Source: Candidatus Woesearchaeota archaeon (GTDB lineage: Archaea; Nanobdellota; Nanobdellia; Woesearchaeales; UBA11576). Taken from it: DNA of 38,488 nucleotides. A program made the position numbers and the translations under genes. Below the pieces are notes generated by a model. That model was not told where the DNA came from. It searched no databases and saw only the letters and a list, made by a program, of their open reading frames with translations. This document shows, in pieces, positions 1 to 8,290 of this stretch. The stretch's first letter is position 1. Each line of letters begins with the position of its first letter. The stretch is taken from assembly GCA_016208715.1 (NCBI GenBank), contig JACQXV010000083.1, forward strand, positions 1-38,488. Direction: 5' to 3'.

Positions 1-1798
1 TACTCACATCAAGAGTGCCAAACTCATTCTTCAAAGAACGCACCTCCGAAGCCAAAGTCGCCTTATCGGTGGAGACATCATCAAGTGCCTGTTGTGCCTT
101 GCCAAGATCCTCCATAGCTTTCTCTTTTTTGCTTTGGATAGTGTGCAGTTCAGAATCGGCTTCTTCAATGCGCTTGACGATCTCGCGTTCCTTTTCTTTG
201 AGTAACGATTGTTTTTGTCCAAGCAGCTTGTCGACCATGTGCAGGTCTTCTTCTTTTTGTGCAAGGAGTGCTTTTTTGCGCAGGTAATCTTCTTCTGACT
301 TTTTAAGGTCAAGTTCGCGTTCAAAGAGTTCTTTTTGTTCTTTTCCGAGCCGGCCTAAGCCGTCGGTTTTCGCTTTTGCTAGCGTCTGCAGTTCAGCGCG
401 TGCGTGCTGAATTTGCTGCTCTAGCTCCGCCTTTGTTTTTTGCAGGCTCTCTATCTGGTCGTTGAGCTCCGCGATTGTGTCTTCAAGTGATTCTTGTTCT
501 TCCCCGAACTGGTATCGGGCGGCATCAGCTACTCCCCTGCGCACTCCTCCTTTACGCACCTCAAGCGCCCGTTCACGGCGTTCGAGTTCTGCAATGCGGT
601 TGATCACTGCGTCCTCGTGCGCGTGCAACGCAAGTTTTTTCTGATTGACTTGTTCGTTGAGCGCGTTGACCTTTGCGCGCAGCGCTTCGAACTCCTTCTT
701 GCGTTCATTGATGTTGAATTCCTGCTCTTTGAGCTGCACAAGGTTGGTCACGTCTGCAAGCCGTTCGTTTGCTTGCGTGATCTGGAGTTCAATCTGCGAT
801 TTCTTCGTAAGTAGTTTCTCGGTGTCCTGTTGGAGTCTTTCGCACTGCGTGCTGATGCGTGTGCTTTTGGGGTCAAGCTCTTTTGCTTGTGCAGTCAGTC
901 GTGATTCGCGCTCGCGCATATCTTTGTGTTCCCGCTCTCGCTCAAGTGTTGATCGTCTGGTTTCAAGTGCGGTAACATCACGAAGGAGCAGGATGCGCTC
1001 TTCCTCAAGTGATTTGAGGTTCTTCTGAGTATCCTGCAGTTGTTTGCGAAGTTTATCACGATCTTTAAACGATTCTTGTTGAGCAAGGGATAAATGCTTT
1101 CGTTGAAGCGTTAGTTTCGTTTCTGCCTCTTCAACCTCCTGTTGTTTTTGCGCGAGTGTTGAGAAAAGTTTGTTGAGGAGTTGCTGTTTCTGTTCAAGCA
1201 CTTTTGCCTTTTCCCGCACGTTTTGGTCAGAGAACTCTAATACGAGAGGCTTGGCCGCGCTACGCAGCGATACATTCCTAATGTTGAAAATATTGCGTTG
1301 TTCCTTCTCGTCGGTCGGCGATGGTATTCCTACTAATAGTTTGTTTTTTTGTTGTACTGCAGCTTTTTGTTGTTCTGCACCTAACAGTGAAGGTTTGTCA
1401 AAAGATGGTAGGCTCAGCGCGTCAAGAAGTGACGGCAATGGTTTGTTTTTGGTTTTGTTCTTTGTGAACAGTCGAAAGAAAAACCCTCTCGATCGCGCAG
1501 TATCGTCGGATGTTTCTGAAGCCACAATAGACCCGTCAAATGGCTGCTGTGAATCGGGAAACGTTTTGCTTTGTTGCCTTGATGGATCGAGGACGAGAAA
1601 ATCGGGTTCCCGGGTATGCACCGGAAGTACGTGGGAAACATCCGCTTCCAGAGCGGTTATTTTTGATGAGCGGCCGCCCGTGCTTTTTAGAACACTTTTC
1701 AACAAACTACCTCGAGTAGTTTTGGATGAACCAGAAGCCATTTTTCCTTGTTCTGCGAAGAGCTTGTCCATCTCTTTTGCAAGTTCGTCAAAGCCCAT
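1..1798 (-). CDS. Long coiled-coil protein, 3' end beyond the window
   Basis: An uninterrupted minus-strand frame runs from ATG at 1798 to the window edge, giving about 599 residues with no stop seen. GAGGAG lies a few bases before the ATG and supports this start. The first ~200 residues are polar and Ser/Lys/Asp-rich with no fold I recognise. From about residue 200 on, the sequence is almost all Glu, Gln, Lys, Arg and Leu in heptad-like order (for example LEEERILLLRDV), which is typical of a long coiled coil. No Walker motifs or zinc hooks are visible in the part present, so an SMC/Rad50 assignment is not supported. It could be a structural or scaffold protein. Function is unknown; being a real gene is near certain from length and codon pattern. 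Confidence 0.85.
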   Translation of the reverse strand, partial: MGFDELAKEMDKLFAEQGKMASGSSKTTRGSLLKSVLKSTGGRSSKITALEADVSHVLPVHTREPDFLVLDPSRQQSKTFPDSQQPFDGSIVASETSDDTARSRGFFFRLFTKNKTKNKPLPSLLDALSLPSFDKPSLLGAEQQKAAVQQKNKLLVGIPSPTDEKEQRNIFNIRNVSLRSAAKPLVLEFSDQNVREKAKVLEQKQQLLNKLFSTLAQKQQEVEEAETKLTLQRKHLSLAQQESFKDRDKLRKQLQDTQKNLKSLEEERILLLRDVTALETRRSTLEREREHKDMRERESRLTAQAKELDPKSTRISTQCERLQQDTEKLLTKKSQIELQITQANERLADVTNLVQLKEQEFNINERKKEFEALRAKVNALNEQVNQKKLALHAHEDAVINRIAELERRERALEVRKGGVRRGVADAARYQFGEEQESLEDTIAELNDQIESLQKTKAELEQQIQHARAELQTLAKAKTDGLGRLGKEQKELFERELDLKKSEEDYLRKKALLAQKEEDLHMVDKLLGQKQSLLKEKEREIVKRIEEADSELHTIQSKKEKAMEDLGKAQQALDDVSTDKATLASEVRSLKNEFGTLDVS

Positions 1799-1999
1799 AC
1801 AACTCCTCGAACGCCTCTTGTTAAACAGTACAAAAGAAGCCGGCGCGACTTCGGTTGCGACCAATATTCACCATAAAATGAGTATTTCAAACACTTATAA
1901 ACTTTTATTACTATCAAAAAGTGGCTTCTTTTCTGAAGCCGCATTGCAGACAAACAATAAAATCACGTAATAAAATCCTGTTTGTAAGCTCAGACACGT

Positions 2000-2014
2000 A
2001 TTCGGGACATGGCC
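2000..2014 (+). repeat. Remnant right end of a family A element
   Basis: The 15 bases match the right terminus of family A (ATTCGGGACAGAGCC) with two changes. They are followed at once by ATTGAAACA and then by intact copy A1. This looks like the surviving end of an earlier A insertion at the same site. Confidence 0.55.
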
Positions 2015-2023
2015 ATTGAAACA

Positions 2024-2167
2024 GGCTCTGTCCCGAATCTGCCGCTGCCACCCGGCGAGCTGAAACGATAAACAGGTTTGTTAAACATCCTCTCGGTGAC
2101 AAGATGACAAGTACATTCACAGCGAGCGGTGCAGCGGCCGAGCGTAAGCGAGATTCGGGACAGAGCC
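2024..2167 (+). mobile_element. Family A inverted-repeat element, copy A1
   Basis: A 144-bp element with terminal inverted repeats GGCTCTGTCCCGAATCT and AGATTCGGGACAGAGCC. It is flanked by an exact 9-bp direct repeat, ATTGAAACA, at 2015-2023 and 2168-2176. Inside are the arm motifs CTGCCGCTGCCACC and GCGAGCGGTGCAGCGGCC, which also pair. There is no ORF. It ends 15 nt before a TTTATAAA box that serves the zinc-ribbon/aEF1-beta operon. It has the form of a MITE-like non-autonomous element; the transposase must lie elsewhere. Confidence 0.85.
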
Positions 2168-2182
2168 ATTGAAACAATAAGC

Positions 2183-2190
2183 TTTATAAA
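2183..2190 (+). promoter_or_regulatory. TATA box, zinc-ribbon/aEF1-beta operon
   Basis: TTTATAAA, set in the palindrome GCTTTATAAAGC. It begins 15 nt after element A1. A start site about 25 nt on would leave a leader of about 100 nt before 2315, so a second box nearer the gene is possible. Confidence 0.55.
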
Positions 2191-2314
2191 GCACCCTCTG
2201 TTTTGCAAAAGAAAGCGAATATCGGTTCAGAATGGAACAGAATGGAACTTATATTCAAACGCAAAAATCAAAGGAATAAATCGGGAATGAAGTGAACGGA
2301 GGAAGTGAACAGAC

Positions 2315-2488
2315 ATGCAAAACGAAACACGATGTTCCTCCTGCAAAAAGAAGATTACGAACATGAAGGCGGTTACCCGTTTCAAATGCCCACACTGTGC
2401 AAAGCAAGAGATTGTTCGTTGTGGACACTGCCGAGAGATTGTTGTGAAATATAATTGCCCCGAGTGCAGTTTTGTGGGGCCAAATTAA
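2315..2488 (+). CDS. Small zinc-ribbon protein (COG2888/DUF1610 type)
   Basis: A 57-residue protein with four CxxC knuckles (C7/C10, C25/C28, C36/C39, C48/C51), so it can hold two zinc ions. GGAGG lies 12 nt before the ATG at 2315. Proteins of this type are predicted RNA-binding zinc ribbons with a role in translation, and in many archaea the gene sits just before the one for aEF1-beta, as it does here with a 24-nt gap. The conserved pairing supports the call more than the short sequence does. It was found by reading the spacer. The precise function is not known for the family. Confidence 0.85.
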   Translation: MQNETRCSSCKKKITNMKAVTRFKCPHCAKQEIVRCGHCREIVVKYNCPECSFVGPN

Positions 2489-2512
2489 GCAGGCCGGGGG
2501 CGATGTCGTTCT

Positions 2513-2788
2513 ATGGCGGATGTTATTCTTACGTTCAAGGTGATGCCAAGCAATGTGGCAGTCAATCTGCAAAAGGCGCGCTCTGAAATAGAAGAGCGCA
2601 TCAAGCATTTTGGCGGCTCGATCGGGAAGGTTGAAGAGGTGCCAGTTGCATTCGGTCTAAAGTCGCTTAACATCATTTTTATAATGGACGAGAATGTTGG
2701 TTCTACAGAAGATTTAGAAAAAGAGATTGCGCAGATCAAGGGCGTGGGTTCTGTTGACGTGATTGATGTTCGTAGAGCCGTGGGATAA
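2513..2788 (+). CDS. ef1b: Translation elongation factor aEF1-beta
   Basis: A 91-residue protein, the usual length for the archaeal factor. It starts MADVILTFKVMPSNVAVNL and ends with the typical GVGSVDVIDVRRAVG segment. The family is the guanine-nucleotide exchange factor for aEF1A, recharging it with GTP during elongation; the archaeal protein corresponds to only the C-terminal catalytic domain of eukaryotic eEF1B. Co-transcribed with the zinc-ribbon gene just upstream and convergent with orc1/cdc6, whose stop lies 17 nt away. Confidence 0.93.
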   Translation: MADVILTFKVMPSNVAVNLQKARSEIEERIKHFGGSIGKVEEVPVAFGLKSLNIIFIMDENVGSTEDLEKEIAQIKGVGSVDVIDVRRAVG

Positions 2789-2804
2789 AACGATGCTAAA
2801 GTAA

Positions 2805-4004
2805 TTAAAGTATGTCACGAAGCAGTTTCCGTGCTTTTTTGCGCGTTGCTGTATCCATGACGATCTTGATTGCACGGCTTTTCTTGTTGAGGTTGCGCAG
2901 CCACGTTACTTCTGATTCAATGAGTCCAAGCTCTGAAAAATCGACAAGGAACGTGCGTACTCGCCGAACCGAGAGCGGTTCAACATTATTCTTTGCACAT
3001 ACCTCAACGTAATGTTGGTACACTTCTCCTCCGTTGAATTCATCTTTGTTGGATAGCAGGATGGCAAGATAGAGGAGCTTCTGATGCTTCGTCAGAGTAG
3101 TGAGCGTGTGCAGCACCGTGTCTTTCTCGAGGTTACTGTCTGCCTGGTCGACGACATCAAGGCTGATCTTTGGCTTGTTTTGTGAGAGTGCGATCTTGGC
3201 GCAGGAGTCGAGCAACTCAAGTGCTTTGCGCGCATCGCCTCCTCTGCCTGCCTCGATCTCTGCAATCTTCTCGATGACTTGATTGCTCACTGCGTCCTTG
3301 TTGAATGCGTACTTAGCGCGGTCGGCAAGAATGTCTTGGAGTTCTTCAGCCGTATATGGGGAAAAGATTATCTTTACACGGCTAACAGTAGACGCGGTTT
3401 TGGGCTTTATGAAATCAACGACGCGCATGTCATTGCTAATCAAGATGGTCGACAGCCTTGACTCCCCTCGAGGCGTAATACGGCTGAGGCGATAAAGGAT
3501 ATCATCTCCACTCTCACGAAGTGCGTAATCTACTTCGTCAAGGATCATGATGATGTGGGACTTTTCGTCAGCAAGAACATCGTTGAATTCGTTCACTGCT
3601 TTTGATCTTGTCCAGCCGACGCGAGGATAACTCTTTGCAGGATTAATTTGTGAGAGTGCATCAATTAGAATGGTGGTCTCTGTGCGGTTCTCAGAACAGT
3701 TGACGTACACGCGCTTTATTTTGAGTGTCCGCTTCTTTGCCTCAGATTCAAGTTCTGAAAGTAGTTCGGTTACTACTGCCGTCTTTCCTGTTCCGGGATT
3801 GCCATAGAGAAATACACAATTTACTGCAGAGTTCATGAGGATCGGTGCAAGTTCCATGATAAGCTCATTTTTTTGTTCGGTGCGGTGCAGAAGGCCTGTT
3901 GGAGGGACAAGCGCGTACAGGACATCACGATCTTTGTAGAGCGGGTTTTGAAGAACGTCGGCGAAGGTCATTGAAGATTTTTTTGGGGTCGTGATGAGAA
4001 ACAC
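2805..4004 (-). CDS. cdc6: Orc1/Cdc6 replication initiator
   Basis: A 399-residue AAA+ ATPase that binds origin DNA and loads the MCM helicase. Visible parts are Walker A GNPGTGKT at 68-75, Walker B ILDEVD at 154-159, sensor 1 with SND at 190-192, a sensor 2-type GGDAR at 255-259, and a C-terminal winged helix from about 300. The start is uncertain. The longest frame begins with GTG at 4004; an in-frame ATG 11 codons on (MTFADVLQNPLY) is a good alternative. Neither has a clear ribosome site. Two exact tandem 11-mers lie just upstream. A chromosomal origin is often next to this gene, but I see no clear origin box repeats here. Confidence 0.93.
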   Translation of the reverse strand: MFLITTPKKSSMTFADVLQNPLYKDRDVLYALVPPTGLLHRTEQKNELIMELAPILMNSAVNCVFLYGNPGTGKTAVVTELLSELESEAKKRTLKIKRVYVNCSENRTETTILIDALSQINPAKSYPRVGWTRSKAVNEFNDVLADEKSHIIMILDEVDYALRESGDDILYRLSRITPRGESRLSTILISNDMRVVDFIKPKTASTVSRVKIIFSPYTAEELQDILADRAKYAFNKDAVSNQVIEKIAEIEAGRGGDARKALELLDSCAKIALSQNKPKISLDVVDQADSNLEKDTVLHTLTTLTKHQKLLYLAILLSNKDEFNGGEVYQHYVEVCAKNNVEPLSVRRVRTFLVDFSELGLIESEVTWLRNLNKKSRAIKIVMDTATRKKARKLLRDIL

Positions 4005-4013
4005 CTGAATTCA

Positions 4014-4035
4014 TACTGTCCGGTTACTGTCCGGT
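4014..4035. repeat. Two exact tandem 11-mers before orc1/cdc6
   Basis: TACTGTCCGGT is repeated head to tail at 4014-4024 and 4025-4035, ending 10 nt before the GTG at 4004. The period matches one DNA helical turn, as expected of a protein-binding site. It could be an autoregulatory or initiator site. It does not resemble the usual archaeal origin recognition box. Confidence 0.6.
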
Positions 4036-4197
4036 ATCCGAGCGTTTACTTGCTGTTGCTTTCTTCAATGCAGTCCCCGCATTTTCTGCTGGAAAATCGC
4101 TCAGAACACCTTTTAAATGAGCAATGCTCCTATTTAAATATTCCGCTTTTTCCGGCGCTTCCTCCACTTCCGATGTTGTACTGTGCGCATTAGACAA
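4024..4197 (-). CDS. Possible small ORF upstream of orc1/cdc6
   Basis: A hydrophilic frame ends at 4024, 20 nt before the orc1/cdc6 GTG, and reads like protein (EEAPEKAEYLNRSIAHLKGV). The frame is open back to 4242, but a TATA box at 4224-4233 implies transcription from about 4200. Translation would then begin near the TTG at 4197, giving 57 residues. There is no ATG or ribosome site, so it may be only leader. It overlaps the longest reading of the divergent winged-helix gene. Function unknown. Confidence 0.3.
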   Translation of the reverse strand: MSNAHSTTSEVEEAPEKAEYLNRSIAHLKGVLSDFPAENAGTALKKATASKRSDTGQ

Positions 4198-4223
4198 GCA
4201 GAAATCAACGCACCGCAAGCAAA

Positions 4224-4233
4224 ACTTTTTTAT
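4224..4233. promoter_or_regulatory. Shared divergent TATA box
   Basis: The minus strand reads TATAAAAAAG and the plus strand CTTTTTTATA, so the box could place TBP for both orc1/cdc6 (-) and the winged-helix gene (+). The distance to the plus-strand ATG at 4273 allows a short leader. Confidence 0.5.
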
Positions 4234-4272
4234 ACGGAACAAAGCCCGCGAGAGTTCGTGACCCCCATAAGG

Positions 4273-4860
4273 ATGTATGATATTCTCAAGAAGCGCCTCG
4301 CGATTAACATACTAAAAGCGCTGTACGATCAGGAATTTGTTCAAAAGGCCGCGCACACTATCTCGCTGGCGAATCTGTGTGCCAGACTAGGTGTACAAGC
4401 GAAGAACCTGGAAAAATCTCTGGTTCTGTTGGTTGGTGCGAACATGATCACAAAGGAAGATTCTGGCGATGCAAACGGGACGATCCTGAGTTTGCGCAAT
4501 AAGGGTAAGCGGTTTGTAGAGCAATTTGACATTCTTCGTGATATTTTCTTCGACAAGAAAGAAGAGCAGAAGTTTTTTAAGATTAATTATGAACTGACGG
4601 CGCTTGAAAAGAGGCTGCTCATGCTGTGTTACAAGATGCAGTCGGAAAGCGCAACTCCAATTCCGCTGCGTTCGCTTGCGCTGGAAGCGTATCCACACCA
4701 AGAGCCGTCAAAAATGACAGGAACAGTCTCACGATACATTACAAAACTTGCGAGCCTGAACTTGGTTAAGAAAGAGCGGCAGTCTGATGGGTTCTTTATC
4801 GGAGTGACTGAGTCTGGCGAGAAAGTTGTGAAGAATCAGCTTATGGAAAAACCGCTCTAA
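4273..4860 (+). CDS. Winged-helix protein with two HTH-like halves
   Basis: 195 residues from the ATG at 4273 (MYDILKKRLAINILKALYDQ). A longer reading from 4183 adds 30 residues but would start before the probable transcription start set by the TATA box at 4224-4233, so the shorter one is preferred. The first half looks like a winged helix (ISLANLCARLGVQAKNLEKSLVLLVGANMI). The second half repeats the pattern (TGTVSRYITKLASLNLVKKERQ, then a hairpin-like GFFIGVTESG). A DNA-binding regulator is likely. It is divergent from orc1/cdc6, so a link to replication control is possible but only inferred from position. Confidence 0.7.
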   Translation: MYDILKKRLAINILKALYDQEFVQKAAHTISLANLCARLGVQAKNLEKSLVLLVGANMITKEDSGDANGTILSLRNKGKRFVEQFDILRDIFFDKKEEQKFFKINYELTALEKRLLMLCYKMQSESATPIPLRSLALEAYPHQEPSKMTGTVSRYITKLASLNLVKKERQSDGFFIGVTESGEKVVKNQLMEKPL

Positions 4861-4901
4861 CACTATTCCCGGAGAGTGTTCCAGTTTTTGCAGCCGCCGC
4901 C

Positions 4902-5960
4902 TCAAATACAATTTCTTACAAGTTCCTCAAACCCCTCCCGCGGCATAGTTGTACGCAAGCCAGTCGGTGAAAAATGTGTGGGGCTTATCAGATACCCCTT
5001 CTGTTTGACAGAGTCGATGATTCTCGCGAATTTCGGTACAGCCGGCATCTTGTGCGCCTTGCAGATCATATGAATGTCGTAAAATCCGATCGTGGAAATT
5101 TTCGCTTCTTGTGCAATTCTGTTCAAGCATTCGCGATCAAACGGGTAAGGAAGCGGTTTGCTTCTGTTCATCATTCTTTTCACAAGTTCATTGTCCCACA
5201 GTCGGCCCGTCCACAGCGGCCCCGCATCTTGATAGGTGCCGTGCTGATCAATGATCTTGTCTACTGCACTCTTGCTTTTGCGCACAGCAAAAAAGACGCG
5301 CATGTAATGCTCTTTGGAATATGAAAACACGGGTTCAAGCGCTTTTTCGAATTGTGATGCGACGAGTTGAACCTTTCGAATGAGGATGCGCAGACCGAGC
5401 TCGTGCATGAGGTGGTTATGATGAGGTTGAGCCCAATAGCGCCGTCTGCACACACGCGCATAGGTGCCACACAATGATGATGTGTCGGTTGCTGTGACTG
5501 CAAGTAATCCTGTACGCGAAAGCCGAATGACTGCATTGTTGAGAAATGGATTGGGCGAGCCAAACGGATCTATGTCTATGTAATCAAATCCTTTGCTTTG
5601 CAGCAAAAACATATTGGCATCTTGGTTTGTGATCGTGTATGGTCTGCTTCGCGCGCTATCGTGGTTGAGTTCAATATTTTTCTTGATAAGCGCGCAGGCC
5701 TTGGCGCTGTGATCGTTGAATGCAATTGTGGCAATCTTGCCGCGATCGAGTTCGCACATGAATCGGATGCCTCGCACTCCTGATCCTGCAAGGGGGTCTG
5801 CGATCGTAAGATTTTTTGATTCGATTGAATTGAGCAGCAGGATACTTATGTCGCGATTGAATTTCATGACGGGATTATAGAAGACGTCAAGCTTGTGCGA
5901 AATCTTTTCATTGACTGGCACATGGATGCTGGCACTTCCTTCCGTGATTGTCTTGTACAT
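4902..5960 (-). CDS. trm1: tRNA (guanine26-N2/N2,N2)-dimethyltransferase Trm1
   Basis: Trm1 methylates G26 of tRNAs twice, using S-adenosylmethionine. Seen here: the SAM motif DPLAGSGVRGIRF, the catalytic-loop motif DIDPFGSPNPF, and the family segment GRLWDNELV near the C-terminal third. From the ATG at 5960 (MYKTITEGSASIHVP) the protein is 352 residues and its N-terminus matches how family members begin. The frame stays open to another ATG at 6011, adding 17 residues of poor family likeness. It is convergent with the winged-helix gene, 41 nt apart, and has its own upstream region. Confidence 0.92.
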   Translation of the reverse strand: MYKTITEGSASIHVPVNEKISHKLDVFYNPVMKFNRDISILLLNSIESKNLTIADPLAGSGVRGIRFMCELDRGKIATIAFNDHSAKACALIKKNIELNHDSARSRPYTITNQDANMFLLQSKGFDYIDIDPFGSPNPFLNNAVIRLSRTGLLAVTATDTSSLCGTYARVCRRRYWAQPHHNHLMHELGLRILIRKVQLVASQFEKALEPVFSYSKEHYMRVFFAVRKSKSAVDKIIDQHGTYQDAGPLWTGRLWDNELVKRMMNRSKPLPYPFDRECLNRIAQEAKISTIGFYDIHMICKAHKMPAVPKFARIIDSVKQKGYLISPTHFSPTGLRTTMPREGFEELVRNCI

Positions 5961-6011
5961 GGTGAGTTTAATGGATTCCTTCAAGATAACAACAGCACAC
6001 TGCCCAATCAT

Positions 6012-6245
6012 CCAGCAAAATTAGCGCCACCTATGGGGAAGCGTGCTTCCGAAGTAAGGTCCGCTACCTTGAGCGGATATTGAGCCGATATTTAGTTGAT
6101 ATTGAGTTGATAATAACTATGCTCTTCAACCATGATCTCGTGCGCTAAGTGGGGCGCGGTGTAGTGAAGTTGTAGGGGCGTTCTCAATGTGACTACGATG
6201 CAACACCAATGCAACACGTATCTTGACAGCGTCAGCAGATACATG
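6012..6245. other. Spacer with 11-bp tandem repeats at 6076-6117
   Basis: No gene is seen between trm1 and element A2. It holds about three and a half copies of an 11-bp unit, GATATTGAGYY, at 6076-6117 (GATATTGAGCC, GATATTTAGTT, GATATTGAGTT, then GATAATAAC). The period equals a helical turn. The role is unknown; a divergent operator is one option. Confidence 0.5.
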
Positions 6246-6403
6246 GGCTCTGCCCGGAATTGTGCCGCTGCCACCCCGCGAGCTGAAACGATTTAGATTG
6301 TGTTAGACATCATCTCGGCGACAAGATTACTTGAGAGGTTCACAGCGAGCGGAGCACCGATAGCTGTGCAGCGGCCGCTGAAAGCGAAATTCCGGACAGA
6401 GCC
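6246..6403 (+). mobile_element. Family A element, copy A2 (subtype II)
   Basis: 158 bp with ends GGCTCTGCCCGGAATTG and AAATTCCGGACAGAGCC. The flanking 9-bp repeats are AGATACATG (6237-6245) and AGATACGTG (6404-6412), differing at one base. It is subtype II, in which the inner ends read GGAATT instead of CGAATC. The right arm carries a longer form, GAGCGGAGCACCGATAGC. It ends 15 nt before the TATA box of aIF5B. No ORF. Confidence 0.85.
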
Positions 6404-6418
6404 AGATACGTGCAAAGC

Positions 6419-6426
6419 TTTAAAAA
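6419..6426 (+). promoter_or_regulatory. TATA box of aIF5B
   Basis: TTTAAAAA, starting 15 nt after element A2. Transcription about 25 nt on would leave a leader of some 25 nt before the ATG at 6473. Confidence 0.6.
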
Positions 6427-6472
6427 GCATTCGAATTTCTAAGTCAATAAATGAAAGTTCAAGGTCAGCTAT

Positions 6473-8251
6473 ATGGCTCAAAATCCACAAACAATACGCA
6501 GTCCGGTCTGCACGTGCCTGGGGCATGTCGATCATGGAAAATCAAGCATCCTTGATGCGATCCGCGGCACGTCTATCACCGCGACAGAGGCTGGCGGGAT
6601 CACGCAGGCGATTGGCGCCTCCATCATTCCGCTTGCAACTATCAAGAAGCGATGCGGCGGTCTTCTTGAGACGCTCAAGATGCAGTTCACAATTCCCGGC
6701 CTTCTCTTCATCGATACTCCTGGCCACGCAGCATTCACGAACCTGCGCAAGCGCGGCGGAAACCTTGCAGATATTGCAGTGCTCGTCATTGACATGAATG
6801 AGGGGTTCATGCCCCAGACGCTTGAAGCACTTGAGATCCTCAAATTCTACAAGACTCCTTTTGTCGTTGCTGCAAATAAGCTTGATTTGACATCTGGCTG
6901 GCAGAAAAAGGAAGGGGCAGTCGTTGCAAGGATCAATGCACAAAATCCCACCGTGACAGCGCACATCGAGACAAAGCTGTACGAGATCGTCGGCAAACTT
7001 GCAGAAAACGGTTTTAGTTCTGAACGGTTTGATCGTGTGGGCGACTTCACCAAAGAGATCGCTATCATTCCGGTCTCTGCAAAGACGCAGGAGGGAATTC
7101 CTGAGCTGTTGATGGTGCTTGTGGGGCTTGCACAAAAATTTTTGGAATCAAGCTTGAGAATCAATGTGAAGGGTGGAGCAAAAGGAACAATTCTGGAAGT
7201 CAAGGAAGAGAAGGGCCTTGGTACAATACTCGACGTTATTATCTACGATGGCACGCTCAAGACGAACGACCTGATCGTAATCGGCGGAATAGAAAAACCA
7301 CACACGACGAGAGTACGCGCGCTTCTGACGCCCGCGCCGCTTGCGGAAATCCGTGATAAAAAATCTCATTTCACAAAAGTGCAGTCTGTTGTTGCAGCGA
7401 GCGCCGTGAGGATCTCTGCGCCGAATGTTGAAGGAGTAATTGCGGGGATGCCGCTCCGTTCAGCTTCGCAGACTACACTTACGCTGGTTGAAACAGAAGT
7501 GCAGAAAGAGGTTGAGGAAGTTTTGATTACGACCGATAAGGAGGGCATTCTTGTTAAAGCAGATACGATTGGAAGTTTGGAGGCGTTGAGTAACATCTTG
7601 CACCAGCATAATGTCAAGATTCGCAAGGCGAGTGTTGGAGAGATCACAAAGAAGGACGTGGTGGAGGCGCAGTCGAATGCACAGACGAGTCCAGTCACAG
7701 CCGTGATTCTTGGCTTTAACATTAAGGTATCTGATGAGATTAAGAATACTACAACAAATGTCAAGATATTCCACAGCGACGTCATCTATACATTGATTGA
7801 CCAGTTTGAGTCGTGGCTTGCCGCTGAAACAAAGCGACTTGAAGCGCGAAAGATCGAGGGACTCGTGCGCCCGTGCAAGATGCGTATCATTCCCCATTAT
7901 GTATTTCGGCAAAGCAATCCCGCGATCGTCGGAATGGACATTCTCGTGGGAACAATAAAGGTTGGAATGAAAGTGCTAAAAGATGGCAAAGAGATCACCT
8001 CAATCAAGAGTATTCAGCATGAGAAAGAAAGTGTTTCGAGTGTTAACGCTGGAAAGCAGGTGGCCATCGCTTTGCCGGGTGTCACAGTTGGCCGACAGAT
8101 TCATGAAAACGATGTTCTTTACAGTGCGATTCCTGAGCCGGATTTTCGCAAGCTCAAAGATAACAAACAACATTTAAGTAAGGATGAAGTCGAAGTGCTT
8201 AAGGAGATTGCGCAGATGCGCAGAAAGGAAAATCCCGTGTGGGGAGTCTAA
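6473..8251 (+). CDS. infB: Translation initiation factor aIF5B (IF2-like GTPase)
   Basis: 592 residues, the usual length of archaeal aIF5B, which promotes subunit joining and initiator tRNA placement. GTPase motifs: G1 GHVDHGKS at 17-24, the switch Thr in GGITQAIGA near 44, G3 DTPGH at 81-85, G4 NKLD at 135-138, and G5 SAKT near 200. The later beta-barrel domains and the C-terminal region (VGMKVLKDGKEI, EKESVSSVNAGKQVAIA) are present. No intein interrupts it. Promoter lies just after element A2. Single gene, convergent with the TPR protein gene. Confidence 0.96.
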   Translation: MAQNPQTIRSPVCTCLGHVDHGKSSILDAIRGTSITATEAGGITQAIGASIIPLATIKKRCGGLLETLKMQFTIPGLLFIDTPGHAAFTNLRKRGGNLADIAVLVIDMNEGFMPQTLEALEILKFYKTPFVVAANKLDLTSGWQKKEGAVVARINAQNPTVTAHIETKLYEIVGKLAENGFSSERFDRVGDFTKEIAIIPVSAKTQEGIPELLMVLVGLAQKFLESSLRINVKGGAKGTILEVKEEKGLGTILDVIIYDGTLKTNDLIVIGGIEKPHTTRVRALLTPAPLAEIRDKKSHFTKVQSVVAASAVRISAPNVEGVIAGMPLRSASQTTLTLVETEVQKEVEEVLITTDKEGILVKADTIGSLEALSNILHQHNVKIRKASVGEITKKDVVEAQSNAQTSPVTAVILGFNIKVSDEIKNTTTNVKIFHSDVIYTLIDQFESWLAAETKRLEARKIEGLVRPCKMRIIPHYVFRQSNPAIVGMDILVGTIKVGMKVLKDGKEITSIKSIQHEKESVSSVNAGKQVAIALPGVTVGRQIHENDVLYSAIPEPDFRKLKDNKQHLSKDEVEVLKEIAQMRRKENPVWGV

Positions 8252-8290
8252 TGCTGCTGACAAAATGCGACTGACAAAAGCAAAGCTGCG

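Noticed and set aside
1-1798. SMC or Rad50 ATPase
   Set aside because: The visible part has coiled coil but no Walker A near the N-terminus and no hinge or zinc hook.
1170-1970. Long plus-strand open frame of 266 codons
   Set aside because: It is antisense to the coiled-coil gene, with Ser/Arg/Cys-rich composition typical of the shadow of a Glu/Lys/Gln-rich frame, and no ribosome site.
1914-2208. Frames with repeated peptides such as SRISLTLGRCTARCE near A1, A7 and A8
   Set aside because: The same peptide appears at each A copy because it translates the element's right arm; there is no start signal and frames are not kept among copies.
2805-4273. Replication origin next to orc1/cdc6
   Set aside because: No long AT-rich unwinding region with several origin-box repeats was found; two 11-mers alone are not enough.
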